Assembly: GCA_964580255.1 (NCBI GenBank)
Contig: CAZOJX010000017.1
Location: 1-23,045, forward strand
DNA: 23,045 bases
Reading direction: 5' to 3'
Source of the DNA: HGM12587 sp964580255
Lineage (GTDB): Bacteria > Bacillota > Clostridia > Lachnospirales > Lachnospiraceae
Part shown: positions 1-7,857 of the stretch, piece by piece
How the letters are laid out: every line of letters begins with the position of its first letter
Numbering within the stretch: the stretch's first letter is position 1
Translations under genes and position numbers: made by a program
The notes under the pieces: generated by a model
What the model saw: only the letters and a program-made list of their open reading frames with translations
Databases searched by the model: none
What the model was told of the DNA's origin: nothing

Positions 1-3
1 CAC

Positions 4-948
4 ATGGAATTTAAACACAAATCAGTTTTACTTTTTGAAACAATTGAAAATCTGAACATTAAACCGGACGGTATCTATGTTGACGGAACCTTAGGCGGCG
101 GCGGACATTCTTTCCAGATTTTAAAGCAGCTGGGGGAAAAGGGACGTCTGATCGGAATCGATCAGGATGAAGATGCGCTGAAGGCAGCCGGGGAACGGCT
201 TGCGATCTTCGGAGATCAGGTGACAACCATACGGAGTAACTATTGTCATATGAAACAGGTACTGCATGATCTGGGAATTGACAGAGTATCCGGGATTGTG
301 CTGGATCTGGGGGTTTCTTCTTACCAGCTGGATGAGCCGGAGCGAGGATTTACCTATCGGGAAGATGTTCCTTTGGATATGCGAATGGACAGAAGAAATC
401 CGAAGACAGCCAAAAACATTGTAAATGAATATAGTGAAATGGAACTGTTCCGTATTATTCGTGATTACGGAGAAGATAAATTCGCCAAAAACATTGCAAA
501 ACATATTGTGGCAGCCAGAGAAAAGAAAGAGATCGAAACAACAGGAGAGCTGATCGAGATCATCAAAGCAGCAATTCCAGCAAAGGTTCGTGCAACCGGC
601 GGACATCCGGCGAAGAAGACTTTTCAGGCAATCCGCATTGAATTAAATGAAGAACTGGAGGTTCTTGAGAACTCTCTGGACGAAATGATCGATCTTTTGG
701 AAGACGGAGGAAGGATCTGTATCATTACCTTCCATTCCTTAGAAGATCGTATCGTAAAAACGATCTATAAGAAAAATGAGAATCCTTGTATATGTCCAAG
801 CCATTTCCCGGTGTGTGTGTGTGGAAGAAAACCGAAAGGCAAGGTCATTACAAGGAAACCGATCGTTCCGGGAGAAGAAGAACTGGAATATAACAGCAGA
901 GCAAAGAGCTCAAAGCTGAGAGTATTTGAAAGAATCCGAGAAGATTAG
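4..948 (+). CDS. rsmH: 16S rRNA (cytosine-1402-N4)-methyltransferase RsmH
   Basis: RsmH (MraW) N4-methylates C1402 in the decoding centre of 16S rRNA using S-adenosylmethionine; it acts on the small ribosomal subunit in the cytoplasm. The 314-residue length is normal for the family. The SAM-binding glycine motif DGTLGGGGHS is at about residues 27-36, LDLGVSS follows near residue 100, and the family motif ITFHSLEDR is near residue 245. The C-terminus keeps NSRAKSSKLRVFER. The ATG lies at the very edge of the window, so its ribosome site and any upstream mraZ are outside view. It is the first gene of the dcw cluster seen here and sits 13 bp ahead of ftsL, so the two are probably co-transcribed. 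Identification rests on recognised motifs and on context. Confidence 0.97.
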   Translation: MEFKHKSVLLFETIENLNIKPDGIYVDGTLGGGGHSFQILKQLGEKGRLIGIDQDEDALKAAGERLAIFGDQVTTIRSNYCHMKQVLHDLGIDRVSGIVLDLGVSSYQLDEPERGFTYREDVPLDMRMDRRNPKTAKNIVNEYSEMELFRIIRDYGEDKFAKNIAKHIVAAREKKEIETTGELIEIIKAAIPAKVRATGGHPAKKTFQAIRIELNEELEVLENSLDEMIDLLEDGGRICIITFHSLEDRIVKTIYKKNENPCICPSHFPVCVCGRKPKGKVITRKPIVPGEEELEYNSRAKSSKLRVFERIRED

Positions 949-961
949 GAGTGTGGCTAAG

Positions 962-1471
962 ATGGCCCAGAGGACTGTAAATCATAGAACAACCGTATAT
1001 CGTACAGAAGTGCAGGGCAGTACAGCAAGACAGCTTTACGAGGTACCAAAGCATCAGGAGAGACCCCAGGGTCCGGTGGCAGTGCCGAACAGACGTCGCC
1101 GCCAGGAACGGACAACCTTAAGTATTCCATATTGTCTTTTTCTTACGGTAGCGTGTGTATTAACTCTTGGTTTGGGTGCATACTATCTGGAGCAGCAGGC
1201 ACTTGCAACCAGCAGCCAGAAAAAGATCGCTTCTTTGGAAGGAGAGCTGGCAGAGCTTCGCAAAGTCAATGCTGATGAACTGAACCGCATAGAGACCTCT
1301 GTAAATCTGGAAGAAATCAGAGACATTGCCATCAACGAGCTGGGCATGGTTTATGCGACACAGGAAAATGTGGTGCTTTACAAAAACACAAGCCAGAACT
1401 ATGTCAGTCAGTATGAAAGCGTGCCTCAGGAGGAGCATTCTCTGATCAAGAGCATGCTGAAGTCAAAGTAG
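962..1471 (+). CDS. ftsL: FtsL-like septum assembly protein
   Basis: This is a small bitopic membrane protein of the divisome. In known systems FtsL pairs with FtsB/DivIC and FtsQ/DivIB and helps activate FtsW and the septal PBP. The 169-residue product has a basic, unstructured cytoplasmic head of about 50 residues ending in NRRRRQER. One hydrophobic segment follows at about 55-75, then a short coiled coil (KKIASLEGELAELRK), then a tail typical of the family (IRDIAINELGMVYA). Sequence conservation in FtsL is always low, so the call leans on position between rsmH and the PBPs and on architecture. I chose the ATG at 962: AGGAG at 947-951 lies 10 bp upstream, whereas an in-frame GTG at 953 would be too close to it. 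Confidence 0.85.
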   Translation: MAQRTVNHRTTVYRTEVQGSTARQLYEVPKHQERPQGPVAVPNRRRRQERTTLSIPYCLFLTVACVLTLGLGAYYLEQQALATSSQKKIASLEGELAELRKVNADELNRIETSVNLEEIRDIAINELGMVYATQENVVLYKNTSQNYVSQYESVPQEEHSLIKSMLKSK

Positions 1472-1480
1472 GGGAAGAAT

Positions 1481-3652
1481 GTGACCAGTAAGGAATTAAA
1501 GAAACAGAAAAAAATAAGCAACCGAATGAAAAGAAAGCTGGCACTCATGTTTGTCGTGATCGTGCTGGCTTTGGTTGGTTTAAGCATAAGAATCGTATAT
1601 ATCAATGAAACGAATGGGGATAAGTACACCAAAAAAGTGCTGCAGCAGCAGGAAAGCAACAGTCTGACGCTGGCTTATCGGCGAGGGGATATTTATGACC
1701 GCAACGGTACTGTCCTGGCAACCAGCGAAAAGGTTTACAATGTGATCTTGGATCCAAAGGTTCTGACAGGTCACGAGGAACTGAATGAAGGCTGCATTGA
1801 TGCGACACTGACGGCCCTTTCGGAGCATTTCAGTTATACGAAATCAGAGCTGCAGACCATTTATCAGGAAAAAAAGACCAGCAGTTACGTGGTTTTGGAA
1901 AAGCAAAAGACCAAGGAAGAAATCTCCGGATTTCAGGAAGCCATGGACGAAAGCGGCTCTAAGATCAAAGGTGTCTGGTTTGAAGAAAGCTACAAAAGAA
2001 TGTATCCGTATGATACACTGGGCTGTAATGTGATCGGCTACACTGTATCCGGAAATGTAGGACAGTACGGGATTGAGGAATATTATTCCAGCGTGCTGAA
2101 CGGAACCAACGGAAGAAGTTATACTTATCTGAATGAAGATCTGGAGCAGGAAAAGGTGATTCATGCAGCGACAGACGGCTACAGCGTCATGTCAACCATT
2201 GATGTTACCCTGCAGGGATTTGCAGAAGATGCTATCGACGGATTTATGGAAAGCTATGCCAATGCATATCGGGAAGGTGACGCAGCCAAAACCGTTGCAT
2301 GTATTATGATGAATCCGCAAAACGGAGAGATTCTTGCCATGGCAAGCAACCGCAGATATGACCTGAACCAGCCGTATGACGTAGTTGCCAATGGATTGTT
2401 CACTGAGGAGGAAGCAGCCACCCTGACAGATGAAGAACGTTTGGAAGCATTGAACGGATTGTGGCGTAATTTTTGTGTCAGCGATACTTTTGAGCCGGGG
2501 TCTACCGTAAAACCTATGACTGTGGCAGGTGCCCTGGAAAGCGGAGCCGTGACAGTGAATGACTGCTTTTATTGCGATGGTTCGCAGGTGGTGGTAGCAG
2601 GACAGAAGCCAATCCACTGTGCAAAGCGTGCCGGTCATGGAATGATCACCTTGGAAGGTTCTCTTATGTTTTCCTGCAATGATGCATTGATGCAGATTGC
2701 AGCGAAGATGGGATATGAAAGCTTTGTAAAATATCAAAGACTTTTCAACTTTGGTCTCCGTACAGGAATCGATCTTCCGGGAGAGTCCAGAACGGATACT
2801 GTCGTTTACTATGTAGGTGATGATGCACCATATGAAAATTTGAAGATCGGCCCTTCAGAACTTGCGACCTGTTCCTTTGGACAGGGCTTTAATACCAGTA
2901 TGATCCAGGTAGCAAGTGCCTTTTCTTCTGTAATCAATGGCGGATACTACTATCAGCCTCATGTCGTAAAGAAGATCATGGACAGCAATGGGGGAACCAT
3001 TGAAGAAAATGAGGGAAATCTTTTAAGAACAACGGTTTCTCAGAAGACCAGTGAAACGATCAAACAATATCTGTACAATACAATGTACGGACCTGTAGAC
3101 GGCAACGGAAACAATGCGACGGGTAAAAGAGCCCGTATTGCAGGTTATGCCATGGGCGGAAAGACAGGTACTGCCGAAAAAATTCCTCGTAAACAGGGAA
3201 ATTATCTCGTTTCATTTATTGGATATGCACCGTATGATGATCCGCAGGTGGTTTGTTATGTAGTGGTAGACGAACCAAATGCCTCTTATCAGGCAACCAG
3301 TTCCTTTGCACAGGAAATCTGGAAGGAAGTTATGCAGAAATCGCTTCCGTATCTGAACATTTATGAAACAGAAGAACCGCCGGCAGATATGATTGATGAA
3401 TATAATGCAACACATACCCAGAAAGCCGAAGAAACGGAAGAAACCGAAGGAGAAGGTTCAAACACAGAAAAGGAAAAAGAGGAAACTGTGATTGATCCTC
3501 AGACCGGAGAAGTGGTGACTCCACCGGACGTTTCCGGAGATCCAAGCATTGATCAGGAAACAGGAATGCTGAAGGATCTGACCCAGGACGACGATTATCC
3601 GAGCGATATTCTGACAGATGTTCAGCCGTCGAAGGAAGAAGTTGAATATTAA
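1481..3652 (+). CDS. Class B penicillin-binding protein (FtsI/PBP2B/SpoVD type), with acidic C-terminal tail
   Basis: This is a monofunctional transpeptidase that cross-links septal peptidoglycan outside the membrane. The 723 residues comprise a basic cytoplasmic N-terminus, one membrane anchor at about 18-40, and a PBP dimer domain from about 66 (RRGDIYDRNG). The transpeptidase domain carries all three catalytic motifs: S341-T-V-K344, S398-C-N400 and K561-T-G563. After about residue 628 comes a tail of roughly 95 residues, rich in Glu, Asp and Pro, with no PASTA repeat and no recognisable domain. The GTG start at 1481 has GGGGAAG just upstream. The gene starts 9 bp after ftsL. It is the first of two tandem class B PBPs; one is probably the vegetative FtsI and the other SpoVD-like, and sequence alone does not tell me which is which. 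The consensus active site here favours the essential role. Confidence 0.93.
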   Translation: MTSKELKKQKKISNRMKRKLALMFVVIVLALVGLSIRIVYINETNGDKYTKKVLQQQESNSLTLAYRRGDIYDRNGTVLATSEKVYNVILDPKVLTGHEELNEGCIDATLTALSEHFSYTKSELQTIYQEKKTSSYVVLEKQKTKEEISGFQEAMDESGSKIKGVWFEESYKRMYPYDTLGCNVIGYTVSGNVGQYGIEEYYSSVLNGTNGRSYTYLNEDLEQEKVIHAATDGYSVMSTIDVTLQGFAEDAIDGFMESYANAYREGDAAKTVACIMMNPQNGEILAMASNRRYDLNQPYDVVANGLFTEEEAATLTDEERLEALNGLWRNFCVSDTFEPGSTVKPMTVAGALESGAVTVNDCFYCDGSQVVVAGQKPIHCAKRAGHGMITLEGSLMFSCNDALMQIAAKMGYESFVKYQRLFNFGLRTGIDLPGESRTDTVVYYVGDDAPYENLKIGPSELATCSFGQGFNTSMIQVASAFSSVINGGYYYQPHVVKKIMDSNGGTIEENEGNLLRTTVSQKTSETIKQYLYNTMYGPVDGNGNNATGKRARIAGYAMGGKTGTAEKIPRKQGNYLVSFIGYAPYDDPQVVCYVVVDEPNASYQATSSFAQEIWKEVMQKSLPYLNIYETEEPPADMIDEYNATHTQKAEETEETEGEGSNTEKEKEETVIDPQTGEVVTPPDVSGDPSIDQETGMLKDLTQDDDYPSDILTDVQPSKEEVEY

Positions 3653-3656
3653 AATC

Positions 3657-3698
3657 AAAGATCTCATAAAATGAAGAAACATTTTATGAGGTCTTTTT
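3657..3698 (+). promoter_or_regulatory. Long hairpin with T-run that buries the RBS of the second PBP gene
   Basis: Bases 3657-3673 pair with 3680-3696 over 17 bp, with one G-T wobble and a 6-base loop (AAGAAA). A run of five T follows at 3694-3698, directly before the ATG at 3699. The only plausible ribosome site for that ATG, GAGG at 3688-3691, is inside the 3' arm. The element therefore looks both like an intrinsic terminator and like a translation-blocking stem. It would lower or condition expression of the second PBP relative to the first. The pairing is read directly; the regulatory role is inferred. Confidence 0.7.
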
Positions 3699-5441
3699 AT
3701 GTTTGAAAAAACGAAAACATACCACAGGCGAAAAATCGTAGTCGTATTTTTTCTTTGTACCCTGCTGTTGGCGGGGTTAATGGGACGACTGGTATATCTT
3801 ATGATCTTCCGATCAGAGTATTACCAGGAAAAAGCAGATGACCTGCATGAAAGAGAACGGAGTATTAAGGCTGCCAGAGGAAAGATTCTGGATCGGAATG
3901 GGACTGTACTGGCGACGAACCGAACGGTCTGTACCGTATCTGTCATCCATAGTCAGATCGAAGATCCGGAAGCGGTAATTCGGGCTTTATGCATGGAACT
4001 GAACCTTTCGGAAGAAACCGTGCGGAAACGGGTGGAAAAAGTCAGTTCGATAGAGCGGATCAAAGCAAATGTGGACAAAGAGACCGGAGACAGGATCAGA
4101 GAGTATGATCTTGCAGGTGTGAAGGTAGACGAGGATTTCAAAAGATATTATCCCTATGATACAGTTGCATCGAAGGTGCTAGGATTTACCGGAAGTGATA
4201 ATCAGGGAATTATCGGTCTGGAGGTTTTCTACGAGGAATATTTGAAAGGAATTGACGGAAAAATCCTGACTCAGACCGATGCCAGAGGAATCGAACTGGA
4301 CGGAGAGGCCGAAGAACGTGCGGAGGCAGTGCCGGGAAATGATCTTTGTCTGACTTTGGATTACAATATTCAAAAATACTGTGAGCAGGCGGCCAAAAAG
4401 GTTCTGGAGGAAAAAGAGGCGGAATATGTGTCCATCATTTTGATGAATCCTCAGGACGGTGCCATCTATGCCAATGTGAATGTGCCGGAATTTCATCTGA
4501 ACGATCCGTTTACCTTGCCGGAGGGCACTGACAGCAGCGAAATGACGGAGCAGCAGAAAAATGATGCTTTGAATCAAATGTGGAGAAATCAAAGTATCAA
4601 CGATACTTATGAGCCGGGGTCAACCTTTAAGATCGTAACTTCTGCAATCGCCTTAGAAGAAGGCGTGGTTTCTTTGAATGATACCTTTTCCTGCCCGGGC
4701 TTTGCCATTGTGGAGGACCGAAAAATCCGATGTCATAAGATCAAAGGACACGGAACAGAGACTTTTGTGCAGGGAATCCAGAATTCCTGCAATCCGGTAT
4801 TTATCAATGTGGGCTTGAGAGTCGGCGCAGATGCCTATTATGACGGAATGAAGACTCTCGGGCTGCTGAAAAAGACCGGAATTGATATTCCGGGAGAGGC
4901 ATCTACGATCATGCACAAAAAGGAAACCATCGGGCCGGTGGAGCTTGCAACCATGTCCTTCGGTCAGTCCTTTCAGATCACACCGATGCAGCTGGCGGCA
5001 ACCGCAAGCTCTATCATCAATGGCGGAATCCGGGTGACACCGCATTTTGCAAAAGAAATCCGAAACGGAGAGGGAACGGTTTTGAAAACTTTTTCTTATG
5101 AAAAAGGGGAAAGAATTATTTCTGAAGAAACGTCCGCCAAGATGCGAATGTTGTTGGAAAGCGTGGTAGCTGAGGGCGGAGGATCCAAAGGACAGGTGGA
5201 GGGATACCGGATCGGAGGAAAGACAGCGACCTCTCAGACATTGCCAAGAAGCGCTCACCAGTACATTTCTTCCTTTATCGGTTTTGCTCCGGCAGATGAT
5301 CCGCAGGTGCTGGGACTGGTAATCATTGCCAAGCCCACCGGTGTATATTATGGAGGAACCATTGCGGCGCCGGTGCTTCGGGACATTTATGAAAATATTT
5401 TACCTTATTTGGGGATAGAAACGGTTGAAACTTCCGAATAA
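3699..5441 (+). CDS. Second class B penicillin-binding protein (SpoVD/FtsI-like), KTA in place of KTG
   Basis: This is a transpeptidase of the same family as its upstream neighbour, 580 residues, and probably a paralogue. A basic N-terminus and a membrane anchor at about 12-36 are followed by the PBP dimer domain (ARGKILDRNG at about 59-68) and the transpeptidase domain. Catalytic motifs are S308-T-F-K311 and S363-C-N365. The third motif reads K508-T-A510 instead of K-T-G. There is no acidic tail and no PASTA domain; the protein ends soon after the catalytic fold. The only RBS candidate, GAGG at 3688-3691, is inside a strong hairpin, so synthesis may be lower or conditional compared with the first PBP. 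Tandem PBPs between ftsL and mraY suggest one vegetative FtsI and one sporulation SpoVD; the regulated position makes this one the better SpoVD candidate, which is inference. Confidence 0.9.
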   Translation: MFEKTKTYHRRKIVVVFFLCTLLLAGLMGRLVYLMIFRSEYYQEKADDLHERERSIKAARGKILDRNGTVLATNRTVCTVSVIHSQIEDPEAVIRALCMELNLSEETVRKRVEKVSSIERIKANVDKETGDRIREYDLAGVKVDEDFKRYYPYDTVASKVLGFTGSDNQGIIGLEVFYEEYLKGIDGKILTQTDARGIELDGEAEERAEAVPGNDLCLTLDYNIQKYCEQAAKKVLEEKEAEYVSIILMNPQDGAIYANVNVPEFHLNDPFTLPEGTDSSEMTEQQKNDALNQMWRNQSINDTYEPGSTFKIVTSAIALEEGVVSLNDTFSCPGFAIVEDRKIRCHKIKGHGTETFVQGIQNSCNPVFINVGLRVGADAYYDGMKTLGLLKKTGIDIPGEASTIMHKKETIGPVELATMSFGQSFQITPMQLAATASSIINGGIRVTPHFAKEIRNGEGTVLKTFSYEKGERIISEETSAKMRMLLESVVAEGGGSKGQVEGYRIGGKTATSQTLPRSAHQYISSFIGFAPADDPQVLGLVIIAKPTGVYYGGTIAAPVLRDIYENILPYLGIETVETSE

Positions 5442-5453
5442 AACAATTATACT
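5425..5453 (+). promoter_or_regulatory. Sigma-A-type promoter for mraY
   Basis: TTGAAA at 5425-5430 and TATACT at 5448-5453 are separated by 17 bp. The -35 lies inside the last codons of the second PBP gene. The predicted start, near 5460, coincides with the first base of a leader hairpin. It would give mraY and the downstream genes expression independent of the hairpin ahead of the second PBP. Confidence 0.65.
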
Positions 5454-5459
5454 AATAAG

Positions 5460-5483
5460 ATGTATCATGGAATAATGATACAT
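5460..5483 (+). repeat. 9-bp perfect inverted repeat at the 5' end of the mraY leader
   Basis: ATGTATCAT at 5460-5468 pairs with ATGATACAT at 5475-5483 across a 6-base loop. No T-run follows, so it is not a terminator. It begins about where the predicted mraY transcript starts, which suggests a 5'-stabilising stem or a palindromic protein-binding site. Confidence 0.5.
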
Positions 5484-5506
5484 AGATCATTCAGAAGAGG
5501 TGTATT

Positions 5507-6478
5507 ATGAACAGTTATAATCAATATATCGCAGTCGCAGTTCCGGTAATCCTGGCATTTGCGATCAGTGCAGTTTTGGGACCGATGATTATCCCGTTTT
5601 TGCGAAAATTAAAATTTGGGCAGACGGTGCGTGATGATGGTCCACAGTCTCATTTAAAGAAAAACGGAACCCCGACCATGGGAGGTCTTATTTTCCTGAT
5701 CAGTGTGATCTTAACCTCCTGCATTTATATGAAGGATTATCCGCAGATCATTCCGGTTCTGTTTGTAACCGTAGGATTTGGTGTGATCGGATTTTTGGAC
5801 GATTATATTAAGATTGTACTGAAACGTTCGGAAGGGCTGACTCCGTCACAGAAAATGTTTGGCCAGATTCTGGTAACAGCGGTATTTGCAGTTTATATGT
5901 ATAAATTTTCCGGAATTTCCATGGAAATGATCATTCCGTTCTTCCCGGGAAAAACACTGAATCTTGGAATCCTGACGATTCCGGTCATGTTTTTGGCAAT
6001 TATCGGAACAGTCAATGGAGTAAACTTTACTGATGGTCTTGACGGTCTTGCTACCAGAGTGACCATTATGGTTGCTGTATTTTTCGGTGTTGTGGCACTG
6101 GGAGTGGGAAGCGGTGTATGGCCGATCACAGCAGCGGTAATCGGAGCTTTATTAGGCTTTTTATTATTCAATGTATATCCGGCAAGTGTATTTATGGGAG
6201 ATACAGGCTCTCTTGCGTTGGGAGGTTTCGTTGCAGCAACAGCTTATATGCTGCAGCTGCCGATCTTTATCCTGATCGTAGGTCTGATCTACTGGATTGA
6301 AATCTTATCCGTGATCATTCAGGTGGGATATTTTAAGATTTCTCATGGAAAGAGAATCTTCCGCATGGCGCCGATCCACCATCATTTTGAGCTGGGCGGC
6401 TGGTCTGAAACAAGAGTGGTTGCAGTATTTACGATCGTGACTGCAATTTTGTGCCTCATTGGTCTGATGGCACTGTAA
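5507..6478 (+). CDS. mraY: Phospho-N-acetylmuramoyl-pentapeptide-transferase MraY
   Basis: MraY transfers phospho-MurNAc-pentapeptide from UDP to undecaprenyl phosphate to make lipid I, the first membrane step of peptidoglycan synthesis. The 323-residue protein is strongly hydrophobic, with about ten membrane segments. Hallmarks of the polyprenyl-phosphate sugar-phosphate transferase family are present: the Asp pair D98-D99 in FLDDYIK, the Mg/nucleotide motif NFTDGLDGLA at 173-182, MGDTGSLALGG at about 230-240, and the MraY-specific triple histidine 291-293 in APIHHHFELGGW. GAGG at 5497-5500 supports the ATG. It has its own promoter and is followed 13 bp later by murD, the enzyme that helps make its nucleotide substrate. 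Confidence 0.97.
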   Translation: MNSYNQYIAVAVPVILAFAISAVLGPMIIPFLRKLKFGQTVRDDGPQSHLKKNGTPTMGGLIFLISVILTSCIYMKDYPQIIPVLFVTVGFGVIGFLDDYIKIVLKRSEGLTPSQKMFGQILVTAVFAVYMYKFSGISMEMIIPFFPGKTLNLGILTIPVMFLAIIGTVNGVNFTDGLDGLATRVTIMVAVFFGVVALGVGSGVWPITAAVIGALLGFLLFNVYPASVFMGDTGSLALGGFVAATAYMLQLPIFILIVGLIYWIEILSVIIQVGYFKISHGKRIFRMAPIHHHFELGGWSETRVVAVFTIVTAILCLIGLMAL

Positions 6479-6491
6479 TACGGAGGAAGTT

Positions 6492-7847
6492 ATGGAGTTC
6501 GCAAATAAAAATGTACTTGTATACGGAACCGGAATCAGCGGCATCAGTGCGGCTGCATTATTGGAAAGTGTAAATGCAAAGGTTGTTCTTTATGATGAAA
6601 ATACAAAGATTAGCAAAGAACAGATTCGGGAAAAGCTTCCGGAAGGCTCTAAAGCAAAGATCCTTCTCGGTGCTTTGAGCGAGGAAATAATCGATACACT
6701 GGATCTAGTAGTGCTAAGTCCGGGCGTTCCGACGGATATTCCTGTAGTAGAAGGCTTTTATGCAAAGAAGATTCCGGTATGGGGAGAAATCGAACTGGCA
6801 TACTGTCTTTCCAAAGGACAGGTTGTAGCGATCACAGGAACCAATGGAAAGACCACGACCACCACATTGGTAGGAAAACTGATGAAAAACTATTATGACA
6901 GTGTTTTTGTGGTTGGAAATATCGGAAATCCTTATACGGAAGAAGCAAAAGAAATGGTGGACGAAACGGTAACGGTTGCTGAAATCTCCAGTTTTCAGCT
7001 GGAAACGATTCACGAATTTCACCCGAAGGTCAGTGCGATCCTGAATATTACACCGGATCATTTAAACAGACACCATACAATGGAATGCTACATAGAGACC
7101 AAGGAAAAGATTGCCCAAAATCAGACAAAAGAGGACGTTTGTGTCTTGAATTATGACGATCCTGTGACAAAAGAATTCGGAGAACACTGCAATGCATCGG
7201 TATTATATTTCAGCCGTCTGCATACATTGCAGAAAGGGGTTTATTTAAAGGGTGATACCTTTGTTTACGCAGATGGAACAGTGGAAACAGAAATCTGCAA
7301 AACCTCAGAACTGAAGGTTTTAGGCGGTCATAATCATGAAAATGTGATGGCAGCTATTGCTATGGCAGTCAGCATGAACGTACCGATGGAAATCATCAGA
7401 AAGACTGTGATGGAATTTACAGCAGTAGAACACCGGATTGAGTTCGTAACTAAAAAAAATGGTGTTGCATATTATAATGATTCCAAGGGAACCAATCCTG
7501 ATGCAGCAATCAAGGGAATCCAGGCTATGGAGCGTAAGACGGTTCTGATCGGCGGAGGCTATGATAAAGGCTCTGATTATGACGAATGGATCGAAAGCTT
7601 TGACGGAAAAGTAACCTATCTGGTACTCCTGGGTGCGACAAAAGAAAAGATCGCAGCCTGTGCAAGAAAGCATGGTTTTGAAAATATCATTTTTGCAGAA
7701 ACACTGGAAGAAGCAGTGAAAATCTGTGCAGACCATGCGAAGCCGGGGGAAGCAGTCCTTCTTTCTCCTGCCTGTGCAAGCTGGGGAATGTTCGACAACT
7801 ACGAACAGAGAGGACGCATTTTTAAAGAGCTTGTAAGAAAATTATAA
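6492..7847 (+). CDS. murD: UDP-N-acetylmuramoyl-L-alanine--D-glutamate ligase MurD
   Basis: MurD adds D-glutamate to UDP-MurNAc-L-Ala in the cytoplasm, using ATP. The 451 residues match the usual length. The N-terminal Rossmann-like domain (VLVYGTGISGISAA, about 8-21) binds the UDP substrate. The central ATPase domain has the Mur-ligase P-loop GTNGKTTTT at 116-124, and the conserved NITPDHLNRHH is near residue 185. The C-terminal domain carries YNDSKGTNPDA and the late LSPACASWGMFDNYEQRG segment that is characteristic of MurD. GGAGG at 6482-6486 lies at normal spacing. Its stop overlaps the ribosome site of ftsW, so the two are translationally close. Confidence 0.97.
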   Translation: MEFANKNVLVYGTGISGISAAALLESVNAKVVLYDENTKISKEQIREKLPEGSKAKILLGALSEEIIDTLDLVVLSPGVPTDIPVVEGFYAKKIPVWGEIELAYCLSKGQVVAITGTNGKTTTTTLVGKLMKNYYDSVFVVGNIGNPYTEEAKEMVDETVTVAEISSFQLETIHEFHPKVSAILNITPDHLNRHHTMECYIETKEKIAQNQTKEDVCVLNYDDPVTKEFGEHCNASVLYFSRLHTLQKGVYLKGDTFVYADGTVETEICKTSELKVLGGHNHENVMAAIAMAVSMNVPMEIIRKTVMEFTAVEHRIEFVTKKNGVAYYNDSKGTNPDAAIKGIQAMERKTVLIGGGYDKGSDYDEWIESFDGKVTYLVLLGATKEKIAACARKHGFENIIFAETLEEAVKICADHAKPGEAVLLSPACASWGMFDNYEQRGRIFKELVRKL

Positions 7848-7857
7848 GGAGATCTTT

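Noticed and set aside
121..606. Antisense open frames inside rsmH, ftsZ, the PBPs and others
   Set aside because: They are shadows of strongly conserved genes, with no ribosome sites or domains of their own.
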